A stretch of 64,000 nt of DNA from Chlorops oryzae (Eukaryota > Arthropoda > Insecta > Diptera > Chloropidae), in NCBI GenBank assembly GCA_020466095.1, contig CM035806.1:52635812-52699811 (forward strand). Direction: 5' to 3'. Below, one piece after another: positions 23,629 through 39,019 of this stretch (its first letter is position 1; each line of letters begins with the position of its first letter). Under the pieces are notes generated by a model. That model was not told where the DNA came from and did not search any database. It saw nothing but the letters and a program-made list of their open reading frames with translations. Made by a program: the position numbers and the translations under genes.

Positions 23629-24695
23629 CTATGTTCTCACTATGCCGGGATAGGGTTATCGGTGAAACCCAGGGTTTCAAATGTCAAAACACATATAAAA
23701 AAAATCATCTAACCCGAAAATATACCCTGGGTTAACATTTAACTCTGAGGTTAGCGCAGAGTTGTATTTGAAAATTTCAGTTACATTTGTTAATACCGAG
23801 TACAAAAACCAGGTAAAAATTTAATACGACACTGGCAGGAAGCTTTCACGTGCAGAAAATGAGTGGGGAAGGATGCACGTATTTGGATATGTAAATTTTG
23901 ATCACAGCTCGTTGAACGATTCGTGATGCCGCTTTCACTATTAGCTCCATTAATCGTTTTTTGGTCCTGCGGACATTGCAATGCTCTTCTGATATTATTG
24001 CTTTCAATATTCCTTTGGCTTTTTCAGCTTCTTTAAACATTTCTAATAAAGCAAATTCCATTTTTATTTACAATTTCTAGATGATACACCTTGCGCGTTT
24101 TTTAGTTGTCAAACTCCCCAGCCGCACATTATCGCATGCATGTAATGAAAACAGCGGCCATCTCCCAACAAACTTCATTAGTAATACAAGTAGCCGCAGT
24201 ATGAATTTTCACTACTTCGGAAGTAGTGCAGAAGTAATGAACTTTCCGGCTGGGTCATATGACGTTAGTAAACCTTAAGGCTAGGCGCCGACTACTCAAT
24301 TTTTAGTTGGCCAATTTTTAGTTGGAAAAGTGCTCTTGGGCGCCGACTATACAATTTAAAATTGGGAACTTTCAATTCAATTAATTTATTATTGATTAAC
24401 TACATAATAATTTGTTAATTACTCGGTACCATGTGTTTATAGAACACTACCAACTAAAACTGAGTAGTGTGCGGCGCCCCATAAGAACGTATGTAACACA
24501 ACACACTTGGCCAATTTAAAATTTGTGGCAAAACACAAATTTTTTTTTAGGTCAACTAAAAAATGGAATGTCGGTGCGCTCTCATATAGTTCTGTGTGCC
24601 ACAAACACCCAACTTAAAAATGGCCAACTGAAAATTGAGTAGTTGGCGCAGTTAAAGTATCGGTTTAAGAACTTAACCCCTATTGTGAGAACATA
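23629..24695. mobile_element. Non-autonomous element with CTATGTTCTCAC inverted ends
   Basis: Left end CTATGTTCTCACTATG and complement of right end CTATGTTCTCACAATAGG are inverted repeats, and both are followed by an AGGG(G)TTA block. A minus-strand frame at 23846-24061 (MEFALLEMFKEAEKAKGILK...) has a start similar in feel to N-termini of insect PIF/Harbinger transposases, but that is only an impression. A second MITE (24279-24651) is inserted inside. No target duplication was resolved. Confidence 0.55.
24279..24651. mobile_element. Foldback MITE flanked by TTAA
   Basis: TTAA at 24275-24278 and 24652-24655 bracket an element whose arms are near-complementary over about 35 bp: GGCGCCGACTACTCAATTTT on the left, and GCGCCAACTACTCAATTTTC as the complement of the right. 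A third, internal arm copy near 24455-24480 suggests two foldbacks joined. A TTAA duplication is the piggyBac hallmark; the superfamily assignment rests on that alone. Confidence 0.65.
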
Positions 24696-25926
24696 GTATA
24701 AGGCGACTTCACACTTATATTATAATTAGGGTTGTTATAAGTTATTATAACTCTCACTTGCTTCGGGTCTGATTGATGCTTAACTATGCTTAGGTGGGCG
24801 AGAGGTCAAAAATGGTTAAATATTTTATGGCCAGCCTATAACCACATATGTTCATTGTATATATGTTTATACATATGTATAAAAATCAGAACTGGGATTC
24901 CGAAGTTTTTCTGTTTTTCATTTGATTCAGTAGATAAATTGGTTCAAATCTAGGGGAAGATGGTGAGAGAAGAATACAACCAGATCTTACAGCGATATGC
25001 GATACCATCTGGTACAAGTTTGATCGACCATCCCTTCATATTTCAGCAGATACCTTAAAGTCATACCTTAAAGCTCAAGAGGATGTTAGAATATAAAAAA
25101 TGTTGACTTTGCCACCACAATCGCTTGGCATTAATCCTAACGAGCTTCTAATTCATGGGCTGGACCAATTAAATTAATTTTTGGAAGTTCTCAAATGCGG
25201 CATGGAAGAGTATAGAAGCAACAAAATTACAAAATTACAAAATTACGAACCATTCAATCGAATTATTGCTTTGATTGACAATTGGCAAGAAGTGCATGGT
25301 CGGTCATACCTCATCTCAAAGCCATGGACAATGAGCATTTAAGTTCAATGTGCTTTTATATATCGGATTTCAACTGTGACTTTCTCATCAAATACATGAA
25401 AATAAATATATATGTCGCCGATACGCCGCACAGTGGGGAACTTTGCGGGAAAAAGTCACTTTTTCGACTAATGCTATTCAAAAATCTAATGATGCAGTTT
25501 GATAGAGGATAGTTTGACTAAGAGAAATCTGCAATTGGCTTCCCTAAAATGTTATATTTTGCTCTCGAAAGAGTTGTACGAGTTCAGCTGAAAACTGTAC
25601 GGCAAAAAGTAATGAAAATTTGTATGTAATTTAGTAACGTGTATATGGAAGAAATAATTTCTTATGCAGTTTGATTGATATTATTATATAAATATAGCAT
25701 TTAATTTTTCACTTAAAATATAAACTAACTGATTGAGGTAAGTGATTGAATAGATATGAGCGATACAAAAGTGCACTAAAAAATGAAGTTTTTGCAATTT
25801 TCGTTGGCGAAAAAAAAGGTAGCTACGTCTACCTACATCGGCTCACTGCAAAAAAGTGAAAGGTAAGAGTCTCTTCTTTCAGTTTTAGCAATAAAAATCC
25901 CCAAATTTTAGAAATATTTTGAAAAA
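24696..25926. other. Spacer, probable repeat debris
   Basis: AT-rich with no intact frame. The sequence GGTTCAAATCTAGGGG near 24940 resembles a tRNA B box, but no cloverleaf can be built around it. Confidence 0.3.
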
Positions 25927-27691
25927 CCGAGAAAAAAAACACTGTAATTCCAAAAATGTTCCGCTTTCAGCGAAATCACTGTTGAAATAATAACTAAGTT
26001 CTTAAAGTAACAGTCAAACTATTGCATGAACGTTGTAAAAACTATTGCTTCAATAGTGGGAAAACTGTTACCCTTTATCTAAAAGCGAATTTTTTTGCTT
26101 CAAAAGTACAATATTGCTTTAAATACTTTCGTTTTTGATTTTTCTTTATCAAAAGCTACGAGGTAAATTTAACTTCCCTTGAAGTTGTTAAAACTGATAG
26201 CTTTCAACACAAAAATTATTATTTTTGGAATTAAAGTTTTCGTACATTTGGTGTTTTAGGAATCAAGACTATGAAATACGTAAATCTTTTAAACCTAGAT
26301 ATTTTCTGAACTAATGAATCTACTTTGCTCAAATTATATACTGAAATAGATAATTGTTTTATTTATGAAAGAAAATTTTTCACGCTAGAGGCATTCAACT
26401 ATAGAAAGCAAATGTTTGCTTATGGACGAAGAAATGTGGGTAATATTAGTTACCCTATACAAAAAACACACATAAAAAACTGTAGCATCAAAATGCAGGC
26501 CGCTGAGATGAAATTGTTCTTAAATATTATTCTTTTGCTTCTTTGGGATTTAGTAGATTCTGCAGATCCTGTGTATAATTTCTTAATAATTTATATAAAA
26601 ATTGTCGACATACTAGAATTGACTTCGTTCAATGATAGTATTTTAGAAAATTTAAAGGATCTCGTAAAAGAACACAATAAATTCATCTTAGAGTTTTTCA
26701 ATGAACCTCTCAAGCCGAAGCATCACTTCATGGTTCACTATGTACAAGTTATTAAAAAATTAGGTCCAATTAAAAATTTATGGAGTTTTAGGTACGAACG
26801 GAAGCATCAGAACTTCAAAAAATATGCACACATAATTACGTCAAGGATAAATATACCTTACACACTAGCGGTTAAAAATGACCTATTCTTTGCCTCTCAT
26901 ATTTTTAACAAAACATTTTTTCAAGAACGTATCACTGAAATAGGGAAGTTTTCGAAAGTCGATTTAAGGAAATTGCCCTTTTATGAAAATCTTTGTTCAA
27001 CATTAACAATTGTAAAAGAAGTAGACAAAGTAAAATATGAGGGAATACAATACGCCCAAGGTGATTTTGTACAATTTTTGCCAACCTATTTTGGAAAATT
27101 CTGAAAATTGTTGAACTAGAAAAAGACATAAAAGTTATATGTCAAGAATGTAACATGATGTTCCTTAACTACATCCAATCTTACAAAATACTTGATCTAA
27201 GAAATTGTTTCATAGTAAAAAATATGAATAAGATATCTTATCCTTATAAGAGTTATATTTTAACTGACGGACAAAATGTCATTCGATGTTAGTACAAATT
27301 AAAAATAAAAATTTTTTTAAATATAAATCATTTTTTATTTATTTTTCTACATTTTCAGTAGGAGGCATACATTTCCTCTCAAAAGCAGTTAAAGGTCTAA
27401 ACTCTTAACCCAACAAGTTTCTTTTAAAAAAAAATAAATACGCCTATCTTTTACTTCAACAAATTTTTCTTTTAAAAAAATTAAAAGCTCTAAACATTAA
27501 ATCAAACAAGCCCACATTTAATAAAGCTAAGAACGCCCAACTTTTTATCCAAAAAGTTCATTTTTAAATTAAGTAAAAGTGGAAACGCTTTTGTGCCAAA
27601 CACTATTTACTTTTGAGATCATTTTAAAAACAAAAACTTTTGCGTCAAATTGTAAAACTGTTATATTTACGGTTTTTTTTTCTCGGTGTAG
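25927..27691 (+). mobile_element. CAC-GAGAAAA family element E2 with transposase-like ORF
   Basis: Left end CCGAGAAAAAAAACACTGTA; complement of the right end CTACACCGAGAAAAAAAAAC. The element is about 1.77 kb, with the same AACTGTT and GCTTCAAAAG-type subterminal motifs as E1. TA follows the right end. It carries the frame 26325-27104 and its frameshifted continuation to 27289. Confidence 0.55.
26325..27289 (+). pseudogene. Transposase-like protein, frameshifted, in element E2
   Basis: The frame to 27104 encodes about 259 residues including LKPKHHFMVHYVQVIKKLGP, then LWSFRYERKHQNFKKYA and a run ending in IPYTLAVK. That pattern (H-Y-x(7)-GP, W-x-x-R-x-E-x-K-H-x-x-K) is one I associate with transposon-borne proteins of arthropods, somewhat like the C-terminal region of CACTA TNP2 transposases. 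The frame stops at GKF, but another frame continues with KIVELEKDIKVICQECNMM up to RC at 27289. One indel near 27104 therefore breaks the gene. The first codon seen is TTG, so the true N-terminus lies upstream or is missing. No DDE catalytic set can be assembled here. Confidence 0.5.
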
Positions 27692-29582
27692 CTAACGGTG
27701 TCATGCAAATTGCAACGCATTTTAACAAAAAAAAAAAAGCCTACGGGAGTTACCCCTAGGGTCTGACCGATTTGAATAATTTTTGGCACACATCCATATT
27801 TTTGCATAGCCAACATTCTGACTGAGTTTTGTTAAAATCGGTTGACTTTTAGAGGTAGCTACCATACCAAGCTATAACTATGGGTCTATGGGAGGTACCC
27901 CCAGGGGTTGACCAATTTTGACAATTTTTTGTTTTTTTCTTAGTTACATTCATAAAACCAAGTGTGGCAATTTTTACTTTCATTGGACTGCTCGTCCTTC
28001 TACTTTTTTCCAAGGAATGTATGAGGCTTCCCCACTGTACGCCGTGGCTTTCAAGGTTTGGCTCCTGGCGGTCTTATCTGCATTGAGGGACTTGAGCTAA
28101 TACTACACTGTACGCAGTAGTCCGTTCGAATTAAGAACAGAATACAAGTGGTACAACACATCATACAGGGTATCACAAAAAATCATCATATCATTTAAGG
28201 AAAATTGGAAGGGTTTGTCGATAAAACAGAACGCCATAAAATGTTTAGCTTTTGGCACAAAAAAAAAAAAAAAAACTCACTTCTTTCTGCTCATCGACTC
28301 GACAACAACTATACGATATCTAAACACGGAAACTCTGACCTTTTTGGGAAATACCTTACGTAAATTATGATAACAAAACGAATGACAGACACCCTGGGCG
28401 ATATGCAGACCAACGAGACGGCGAATTATAAATGCGGACGGGGATAAATTATCGAAACAAGGTATTTACAATTAACGGAACTTTTCAAGGCGTGTAAGCG
28501 CAATTGTCTGAGATGTTTGTGACATTTCAAAGATACAGATATAAACAGTTGTGCATATAATATGTCATTATGTGTGTAATGCATGCAGCTATTCTTGAAT
28601 TGTCCCTCTACGTTATGGCACTTCTAAGTAATCTGAGATCTACGATCTCAATCTAATAGGCACCATGCCAACGATGCTACCGCTTTTTCTTTTCTTTTCG
28701 GTTTTATTGTATTTTGGATTGTGTTTCTGTTTTTGTTTTTGTTTTTCTGACAGCTTACATTGTCTTTTACTCGAATCACTGGTTTTTTGTTGCTTTTCTC
28801 TCTAACGAACATGATTTAATTAGTCACAAACCGCTGTAATTAGCGAAGCTATGAAATTTAATATCATTATTTGCATAGAGGCGTTCTTTGAGGCGTGCAG
28901 CATTTAACCCTCACTTGACTCATCGGATAGTTTTTTTTTTTTACTTTTCCTAAGCAAAGCAATAAAAAGCTTAAGAGATGCGGCAAGCTAAAAATATTAT
29001 TTCTAGTCGTGCTGTAATTCAAATATTTCGGGATTTCCTTCAAAGCATTTAATGATGTGAATTGTTGTTGAAGAAAGAAAAAACAAAACAAAACAAAAAA
29101 AACAAAAAAAAACGCATTCTTAATGATGATATTTGCATTGAACCGGAACCGATGTAAAGAGTTATTCTCAAACATAGTAAATAATGACATGCTTTATTTG
29201 AAGAGTTCGTTAAATTTAATTTAATCGAATGCTGAAGGAACTTTTTCTTTATTATTTAATACAAATATATAGGGGAGAGTCTCCCAAGGTGGACAAGATG
29301 GAGCAGCACTGTGCGCTTCATGTCGTTATTACACTTGGTAAAGACGCAGTTTTGGTTTTTTACTTATGTACATATATATATCATGAAGTGCCAAGTCGTG
29401 GCTATTTGCTCATACGTGGGGGTCTAAAATCTAAAAATTTCTCGACGGGACAAATATTGAGGTATAGGAGTATGAAAAATATATGTTGGCCGATATGCAC
29501 ACAAAACTTCGTTTAAATCGGTCCAGCCGTTTTTGGAAAAGTTGGGTAACAAACACCACGGCACAAGAATTTCATTAATATA
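27692..29582. other. Spacer with dispersed-repeat debris
   Basis: About 27730-27930 contains two similar GTTACCCCTAGGG / GTACCCCCAGGGG blocks followed by TTGACCAATTTTGACAATTT-like text, and about 29390-29560 has AATCGGTCCAGCCGTTTTTG. Both are typical of old non-coding transposon pieces. No gene supported. Confidence 0.35.
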
Positions 29583-29775
29583 CAGTGTACTCTCTCTTGA
29601 GCGGACACCTACGGGACCGAAAAATATGTCCGCTTAACAGAGATGTCCGCTTAACGGAGGTGTCCGCTCAAGAGGAAACTATTTGAGAATAAAGAATACT
29701 ACAGAATTCCTTAAAAAAGTCCGTTTAATAGGGGTGACCGCTTAAGAGGGGTGTCCGCAAGGAGAGAGTACACTG
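29583..29775. mobile_element. TA-flanked Tc1/mariner-type MITE, copy 1 (193 bp)
   Basis: TA at 29581-29582 and 29776-29777. The ends are CAGTGTACTCTCTCTTGAGC and, as complement, CAGTGTACTCTCTCCTTGCG. The interior repeats GTCCGCTTAACAGAG / GTGTCCGCT blocks. Other copies are at 49463-50103 and 58075-58232. TA duplication and CAGT ends fit a Tc1/mariner (pogo-like) derivative. Confidence 0.75.
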
Positions 29776-29984
29776 TATAAGATATATGATAACGTAAATC
29801 TTCCTACATATTTGCTTTGATTGCGCTTGAAATGGAGAAAAAAGTACATATTTCCATTTTAGCTGCAAATTTTTAGAAATTCAAAACAAAAATTTGCATT
29901 GAATTTTTGCCGTCAAACGGTAGTTTCCACTGATCGTATACAATGGAAAGGAGTACAGGCATCATGCTCGTGCTCATGTTCATC

Positions 29985-30370
29985 AGTCGGTTATTATGAT
30001 GCCAATGATGATGGTGATGATTAAAATTATGGTTCTCATCATGCTTATGATCATGATGATGGCCATTATGATCATTATGATTATGAAAATCATGATGAGC
30101 ATTATGATCATGATAATCATGAAGATCATTAAAATCATGGAAATCATGATGTTCATTATGATCATGATAATCATGATGATCATTATGTTCATGGAAGACA
30201 TGATGATCACTATCCTCATAATGATTATGAAGATCAGATGATCCTGATAACTATGATGATCATGCTAACTATGATTATCATGATAACTATGATGATAATG
30301 ATGATTATGAAGGCCATGATTATTAGGAGGATCATGATGACCATAATAAATATGATGACAATGTTGACGA
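29985..30370. repeat. Imperfect ATG/ATC/CAT array, quasi-palindromic
   Basis: About 390 bp built from ATGATGATCATTATGATCAT-like units. Because ATGATCAT is self-complementary, both strands read open as Met/Ile-rich frames, which are artefacts. Confidence 0.85.
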
Positions 30371-31274
30371 CGATGATTATGAAGGACAAATGCCCTCTAA
30401 AATATTTAACACGGCAAAAGCTTCTGATACTCTCCCTCATCTCCATCATCATCCCCCTCCACTTCCCCCCTCTGTAAAGACCTAATTATCAGGCAAAAGA
30501 ATTTCTCATATTATTCCGATCTATTCACACACATTAGGGCAGACGAGTTATCAGTTGGTGATCCTCAATTTATGGAGGCCAATTGAAAAGCTTGATCGCA
30601 CAATAGTTTTTCTTCCCAAATATTGAACATTGAAAAAATAAAATCAAAGTCTTATAGTCTATATATTTATATATATATATATATTTTTTTTTTTTAATTC
30701 TATTAATCAATTAACAAGTCTAGCTGTTCAAACAACAAAAAGTTTAAAATTAGATATACACACTCGTTTTTATTTTTATGTATTGATCTTAATCTTAATT
30801 AGAATTCTCTTCTCGAAAGTATGGAAAAATTTATTCGCACTATAATTCTAGCTGTCTAAAAGTGACGCAAGAAAATTAAATAGGAAAAAAATGTAAAATT
30901 AAATTGAAAAGAAGAGAATTTTTTATTCATTGAAAAAGACAATAAAATTCGAATGGTTTATAAACTTTGCGGCGATATAAAAACGTGCATACATATCAAT
31001 AAAAATATATGTATTTACATATGTATATGTATGTATAGCATTGTGTATGAATACGTTTCCCCTTTCATTTTTGATTTGGGTTTTTTTTAGAGGAATTTCT
31101 CCGCGAGCGGTTGATTTTCTTCAGCGCAAATGAGAGCAATTTACTTTGACATACATTTTTCGAGCATTGCACGCTTTTTTAGGCCTTCCAAAAACCTATT
31201 TTCAGTAATTTCCAACCCCAAAGGTAGCACGGTGAACACCAATTGTTGTTTACATTAATTTGATTCATTAAATA
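30371..31274. other. AT-rich spacer, no gene seen
   Basis: Includes a (TA)n run near 30660-30685. No supported feature. Confidence 0.35.
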
Positions 31275-32182
31275 CACGGAGAAAAATTTCATTTTAGAAT
31301 GATCAATAAAAATTCACTGTCTTAGACTATCGTTCCAATCCATATCCCGGATCAAGAGAAATAAAATCCGATAATTTTTGTTTGGAAAATTCAAAAAGTT
31401 CTGTTGGACTTCACTGTACATAAGAAGAAGGAATTGTACCTACATCGATAAATAGAAAAAAGTTAAGACATGTTTAATTTCATTACTTATGTTACAACCT
31501 TACAACTATTCAGTAATCGAACTACTTACAGGTAGCTTAAAAAGAAAGAGTTAAATTTTTTCTTGATAACATTTTTTTTTTTTTTAGATTGATGAGAGAT
31601 TCTAAGCTTTCGACTTCCATAAAAAAGAGAGTTAAATTGTTTCAATCTAGCTGAAATATAATTCCATTAACAGGCCGATAGCCTCGGAAGCTAGCGCCTC
31701 CTATTTTTTTAAAGATTGCGTCTTAATTTATTAAGGCGCAATACACAAATAATAATAATAATAATAATAATTCCATTAAACCTGCGCTTTTGTTTCGTAA
31801 ATCCTTATTATCAGAGAAGTATTCTTTCAACAAACAATAAAAACCTACAATATTATAAATCTTGTGCTAATCGTCAGCAATTTCCTTTTTATATAAAAAT
31901 CTGCAGCTTTCTACTTACAGGTCCTGGTCGCCCAAAAAGCGTCCCCAATTGGTCCAAATTTTTGGCGAATATGCATTTAGGCTATTCACAAGAATTTATC
32001 ACCAGATAAAATGAGAATTTTTAGCTTAAAAAATACTCATTTTGGCAGGGGATAAAGTTAAAAGGGATTTTTGAAGATCTTCTGAAATACCTACCTCATT
32101 ATATAGATCGAATAATTGTGTATCTCCATAATAAATATATATATTCTGAATAATATATTCACGCTGTAATTTTCGTTCAGTG
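31275..32182. mobile_element. CAC-GAGAAAA family element E3
   Basis: Left end CACGGAGAAAAATTTCATTT; complement of right end CACTGAACGAAAATTACAG. TA precedes (31273-31274) and TA follows (32183-32184). No coding content. It lies just upstream of the first troponin C gene. Confidence 0.5.
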
Positions 32183-32265
32183 TACTCCATTTAAGATCTT
32201 TCTCATATGCTGAGCTTAGCAAACCACTACAAAATTGTGTCGGAAAAAATTAAAATCTCAGTCTG

Positions 32266-32275
32266 CTATAAATAT
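32266..32275 (+). promoter_or_regulatory. Possible MEF2-like/TATA element upstream of troponin C
   Basis: CTATAAATAT matches nine of ten positions of the MEF2 consensus YTAWWWWTAR and also contains TATAAA. It lies about 360 bp upstream of the troponin C start codon. Muscle genes are commonly MEF2 targets, but one near-match in AT-rich DNA is weak evidence. Confidence 0.2.
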
Positions 32276-32628
32276 CCATGGATCTTTTTATTTCCGAAAA
32301 TTCCAAATGAAAAACATTTAAATTGTTACTTTTGGAACATTTCGTTCGTTCGTGTTTTGTTGAGGGACATTTCGAAAAAAAAAAAAATAATAAAATTGGG
32401 GGAAAATAAATATTTAAAAAAAAAAATGCTTCAGCATTCGTGGGATGAAAACGCTGTGCATTTGTTTTTGTAGATTTTCTTTGGAGCAGATTGTTCAGTT
32501 TCAGTTTTTGAGGGAAATTTCTGTTATCAGAGGAAAATGCTTTCCGTGGAAAATCAGTTGAGGTGCACACGTTGAACAAGCAACTGGTGATCAATTTCTT
32601 GTGAACCATACAAACGAAATAATCTAAA

Positions 32629-36491
<3,863 letters not shown>

Positions 36492-36660
36492 ATGTTTTGC
36501 TAAATGCTAACTCGTATCGAATAATTTCAACGAAATTTTGAACTCAATCTCTTTTTCACACACCAAAATACCGCACACACACACACACACACAACCACAT
36601 CAAAAACCAGCGCAATGAATTTTTTAAAATACATTTTTACCGTTTTTTCTCAAATATAAG
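36492..36660 (+). terminator. 3'UTR of troponin C paralogue 1
   Basis: After the stop codon come a (CA)n stretch and then TTTTTACCGTTTTTTC at 36634-36649. The second troponin C gene has the same order, with TTTTTACTGTTTTTTC at 62373-62388. No exact AATAAA is present here, whereas paralogue 2 has one, so the poly(A) site may be non-canonical or lie further downstream. Confidence 0.5.
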
Positions 36661-36939
36661 AAAATGTTTCAATTTCAAGCTTTTTTTTTTCTTCTCTCGT
36701 TGTCGCCAACCTACTCCGCAGTTGGGCCTCAGTTCGACCCCTCTTCTCGAAATTATCGTTTGTTACATACAAAGTCACATGTCCAAAGAATATCAGAACA
36801 AAACTATCGACTGTAAAATGTAGCTTTTGTAACATACGATAATTTCGGGAAAAGGGATCAATTTGTTCACAGTTGATTTCAATTAGGACAAACTTGGTTT
36901 GTTTGACGCTGATTTGGTTCTTTGGGACGATTTGCTGCG

Positions 36940-37200
36940 TTGCCAACATGATAGAAATTCTCAAAAAATTGTGCAATGAAACATATAAATAAAAGTCCAA
37001 AAAAGTACAAAGCAAAAGTGCTTACCAATTTTCTTATAGAATATTTCATTTCCTCTACAATTCTCAATAGCCTCATGCGAATTTCCATATAAGAAGAGAC
37101 AGAATGATGCCACTTGCAAGAAAACTATCAAAGAAACCCGGCGTCGGCTCGGTTTTTTTTTTGTACGAATGTTTTCATTTAATAATAAATTGTAATTCAT
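36940..37200 (-). CDS. Possible small signal-peptide protein, low confidence
   Basis: A frame starting at 37200 encodes a basic segment (KKKPSRRR), a hydrophobic run VSLIVFLQVASFCLFLYG and then IENCRGNEIFYKKI. A consensus donor GTAAGC follows at about 37025. A downstream frame containing NRPKEPNQRQTNQVCPN and a stop near 36889 could be a second exon, but the acceptor is a guess. No family recognised. It may be a chance frame. Confidence 0.15.
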
Positions 37201-37615
37201 TTTTAACTAAGGCTACGAATTTGATTTTGTTTAGAATGTAGTATTGTTACTAAAGTAGAGTGATATAAAAGTTATATGGACAGTGTAGGACTAAGAAAAC
37301 AACTTCTATTACTCCTTTTAATTGAGTTTATTAGATTATTTTTATGTTCTTCATAGTATTTTATTAGTTTGGTAGATATTTTATATATGGTGTTCTAGAA
37401 TATCTCCCAAAATAAAAAATAAAAGTGTCAATGCATTTCACCAGAGCAGAGCTAAATATTTCGCTGTCATAGCATGCTTCTCTTCTCCTCATGCTATGTG
37501 CCAATGTTGAAGCAGCGTAGCTCTAACATATTACATGGATTAGGAAGAATAAGAGTTAGACCTTTAGTGCGATATGGTTGTCATGTTAAATTATCGTCCA
37601 TTAACCAGAACAACT
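37201..37615. other. Spacer, no gene seen
   Basis: AT-rich sequence without a supported feature. Confidence 0.35.
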
Positions 37616-38110
37616 AGAGCTGGAAAACTATCGATAGTCTCGATAGTCTGAAGTATCGATAGTACTATCGGAAGATATATTAGGTCTGTCCGCGTCTGCA
37701 CGAAACTACCCACTTTTTTGAAAACTGTATGAAAATTGGACAAAATTGTTCTATTTTGGGCAGTTCCGTGCAGTACGCGAACAGACCTATTGTTTAACAT
37801 TTAAATATCAACCATTTGAAAGTTTTAAATTTTAAAAATTACTGGTGGTCATCTACAAATAATTTAATAAAATACTGTGCATAAGTATCCCTCATTTAAT
37901 ATCACGAGGTTATATACAAGAAGCCAAATTTTAAAATATTTCTTACTCAATTCTCCGCACTTTGTAACCAGCACTGATGCTAGGCAATATTTTGGTGACT
38001 CTTTTCCCTGTATTTCCGTTTTTTTTTTATGAAAGTGATCAGTAAAAATCCCTTGTAAATATTTGAAGTGATTTTTGGTTAAAGGTAAAATCGAAAAAAT
38101 CCCTAGCTGG
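37616..38110. repeat. Dispersed repeat F, copy I (lacks the hAT MITE)
   Basis: Begins with several ATCGATAGT-type units and includes TTTAATAAAATACTGTGC, GCTAGGCAATATTTTGGTG and AAATCCCTTGTAAATATTTG. A paralogous copy is at 51555-52670. At 37968-37976 it shows the uninterrupted CTTTGTAAC site where copy II carries an insertion. A 117-bp MITE (37682-37798) is inserted in this copy only. Confidence 0.75.
37682..37798. mobile_element. 117-bp MITE with AGGTCTGTCCGCGT ends
   Basis: Left end AGGTCTGTCCGCGT and complement of the right end AGGTCTGTTCGCGT match at 13 of 14 positions. It is absent from the paralogous position near 51640. The target duplication is too short or ambiguous to call. Confidence 0.7.
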
Positions 38111-38120
38111 TTGCTGGTAA

Positions 38121-38330
38121 ACTTGCAACCTCGAGTGGACCATCCGACGAAAAATTCAACAAAAAAAAAAAAAAAAAAACGGTCGAAAGTTAAAAAAAAA
38201 CCACATAACTAGAAAAGGTTTTGAATTAAGCATCGGATTCAGTGTCATTATATGAGCTAAATTTATATTAAGAATGAAAAATGTTGACGATCTTCTCAAG
38301 GCTGCAAGCAATGGTCCACTCAAGGTGAAT
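38121..38330. mobile_element. Short inverted-repeat unit, ACCTYGAGTGGACCAT ends
   Basis: ACCTCGAGTGGACCAT on the left and its near complement ATGGTCCACTCAAGGT on the right, enclosing AT-rich sequence. Related GTCCACTTAAGGTGACC text ends both composite units at about 41235 and 43405, so this may be a terminal repeat of the composite element. Confidence 0.45.
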
Positions 38331-39019
38331 CCTGCAATTTCAATTGAGCCACCAAAACTAACAAGAAATATATGTACTTCTTTAGTTGAACAAGTCGTTT
38401 TTGGCACTATTCGTAGCAGTCACACAGATTGCACAATGTTTTAAAAACGCTAATTATTTTCACTTTTTTTCAAAAAGTTCGCTTTTGTTCGCTTTTTAAG
38501 AAAAATACGTGTGCTCAGCTGGAAGCTTTATAACTTAACTTAACTTAACTTTATAACACTGCGGCGCACTGCGTGGCATGGCATGGCATAGAAAAAATTT
38601 GTAGTAAACAGTGACGCACAGCAATCAGCTGATTGATGAATGTTTCACACATATGTGCAGTGCTGCCAGTAGTTTTGGACAATTTCCCCTTTGTAGTCCT
38701 TAGAAAATCCCTATTTTCCCTATTGGCTTATGTTAAGTAAAATTTCACGAAAACCTTTGGAAAATCTTGATTGTACTGAACGAAAAGCGTTTCTTTGTAG
38801 GGAATAGATTTTTGTCAAACGATATGATTTGGACGAATAACGAATAACTGAATATTGTAAATTTTCTCGTTTTGAGATAAATATCGCTTCAAAGCCTTGC
38901 AACTCACTCACCTGCCGATGTTGGAGCTTATAGAACTTACATTTTTTTATACTTTTTTCATTTTAGAAAATGCCTTGTAATTCCGGATATTTTCAAAGAT
39001 GGCAAATGCTAATACTGCA

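Noticed and set aside
24940..24955. tRNA B-box-like GGTTCAAATCTAGG
   Set aside because: No A box at the right distance and no acceptor or anticodon stems can be formed.
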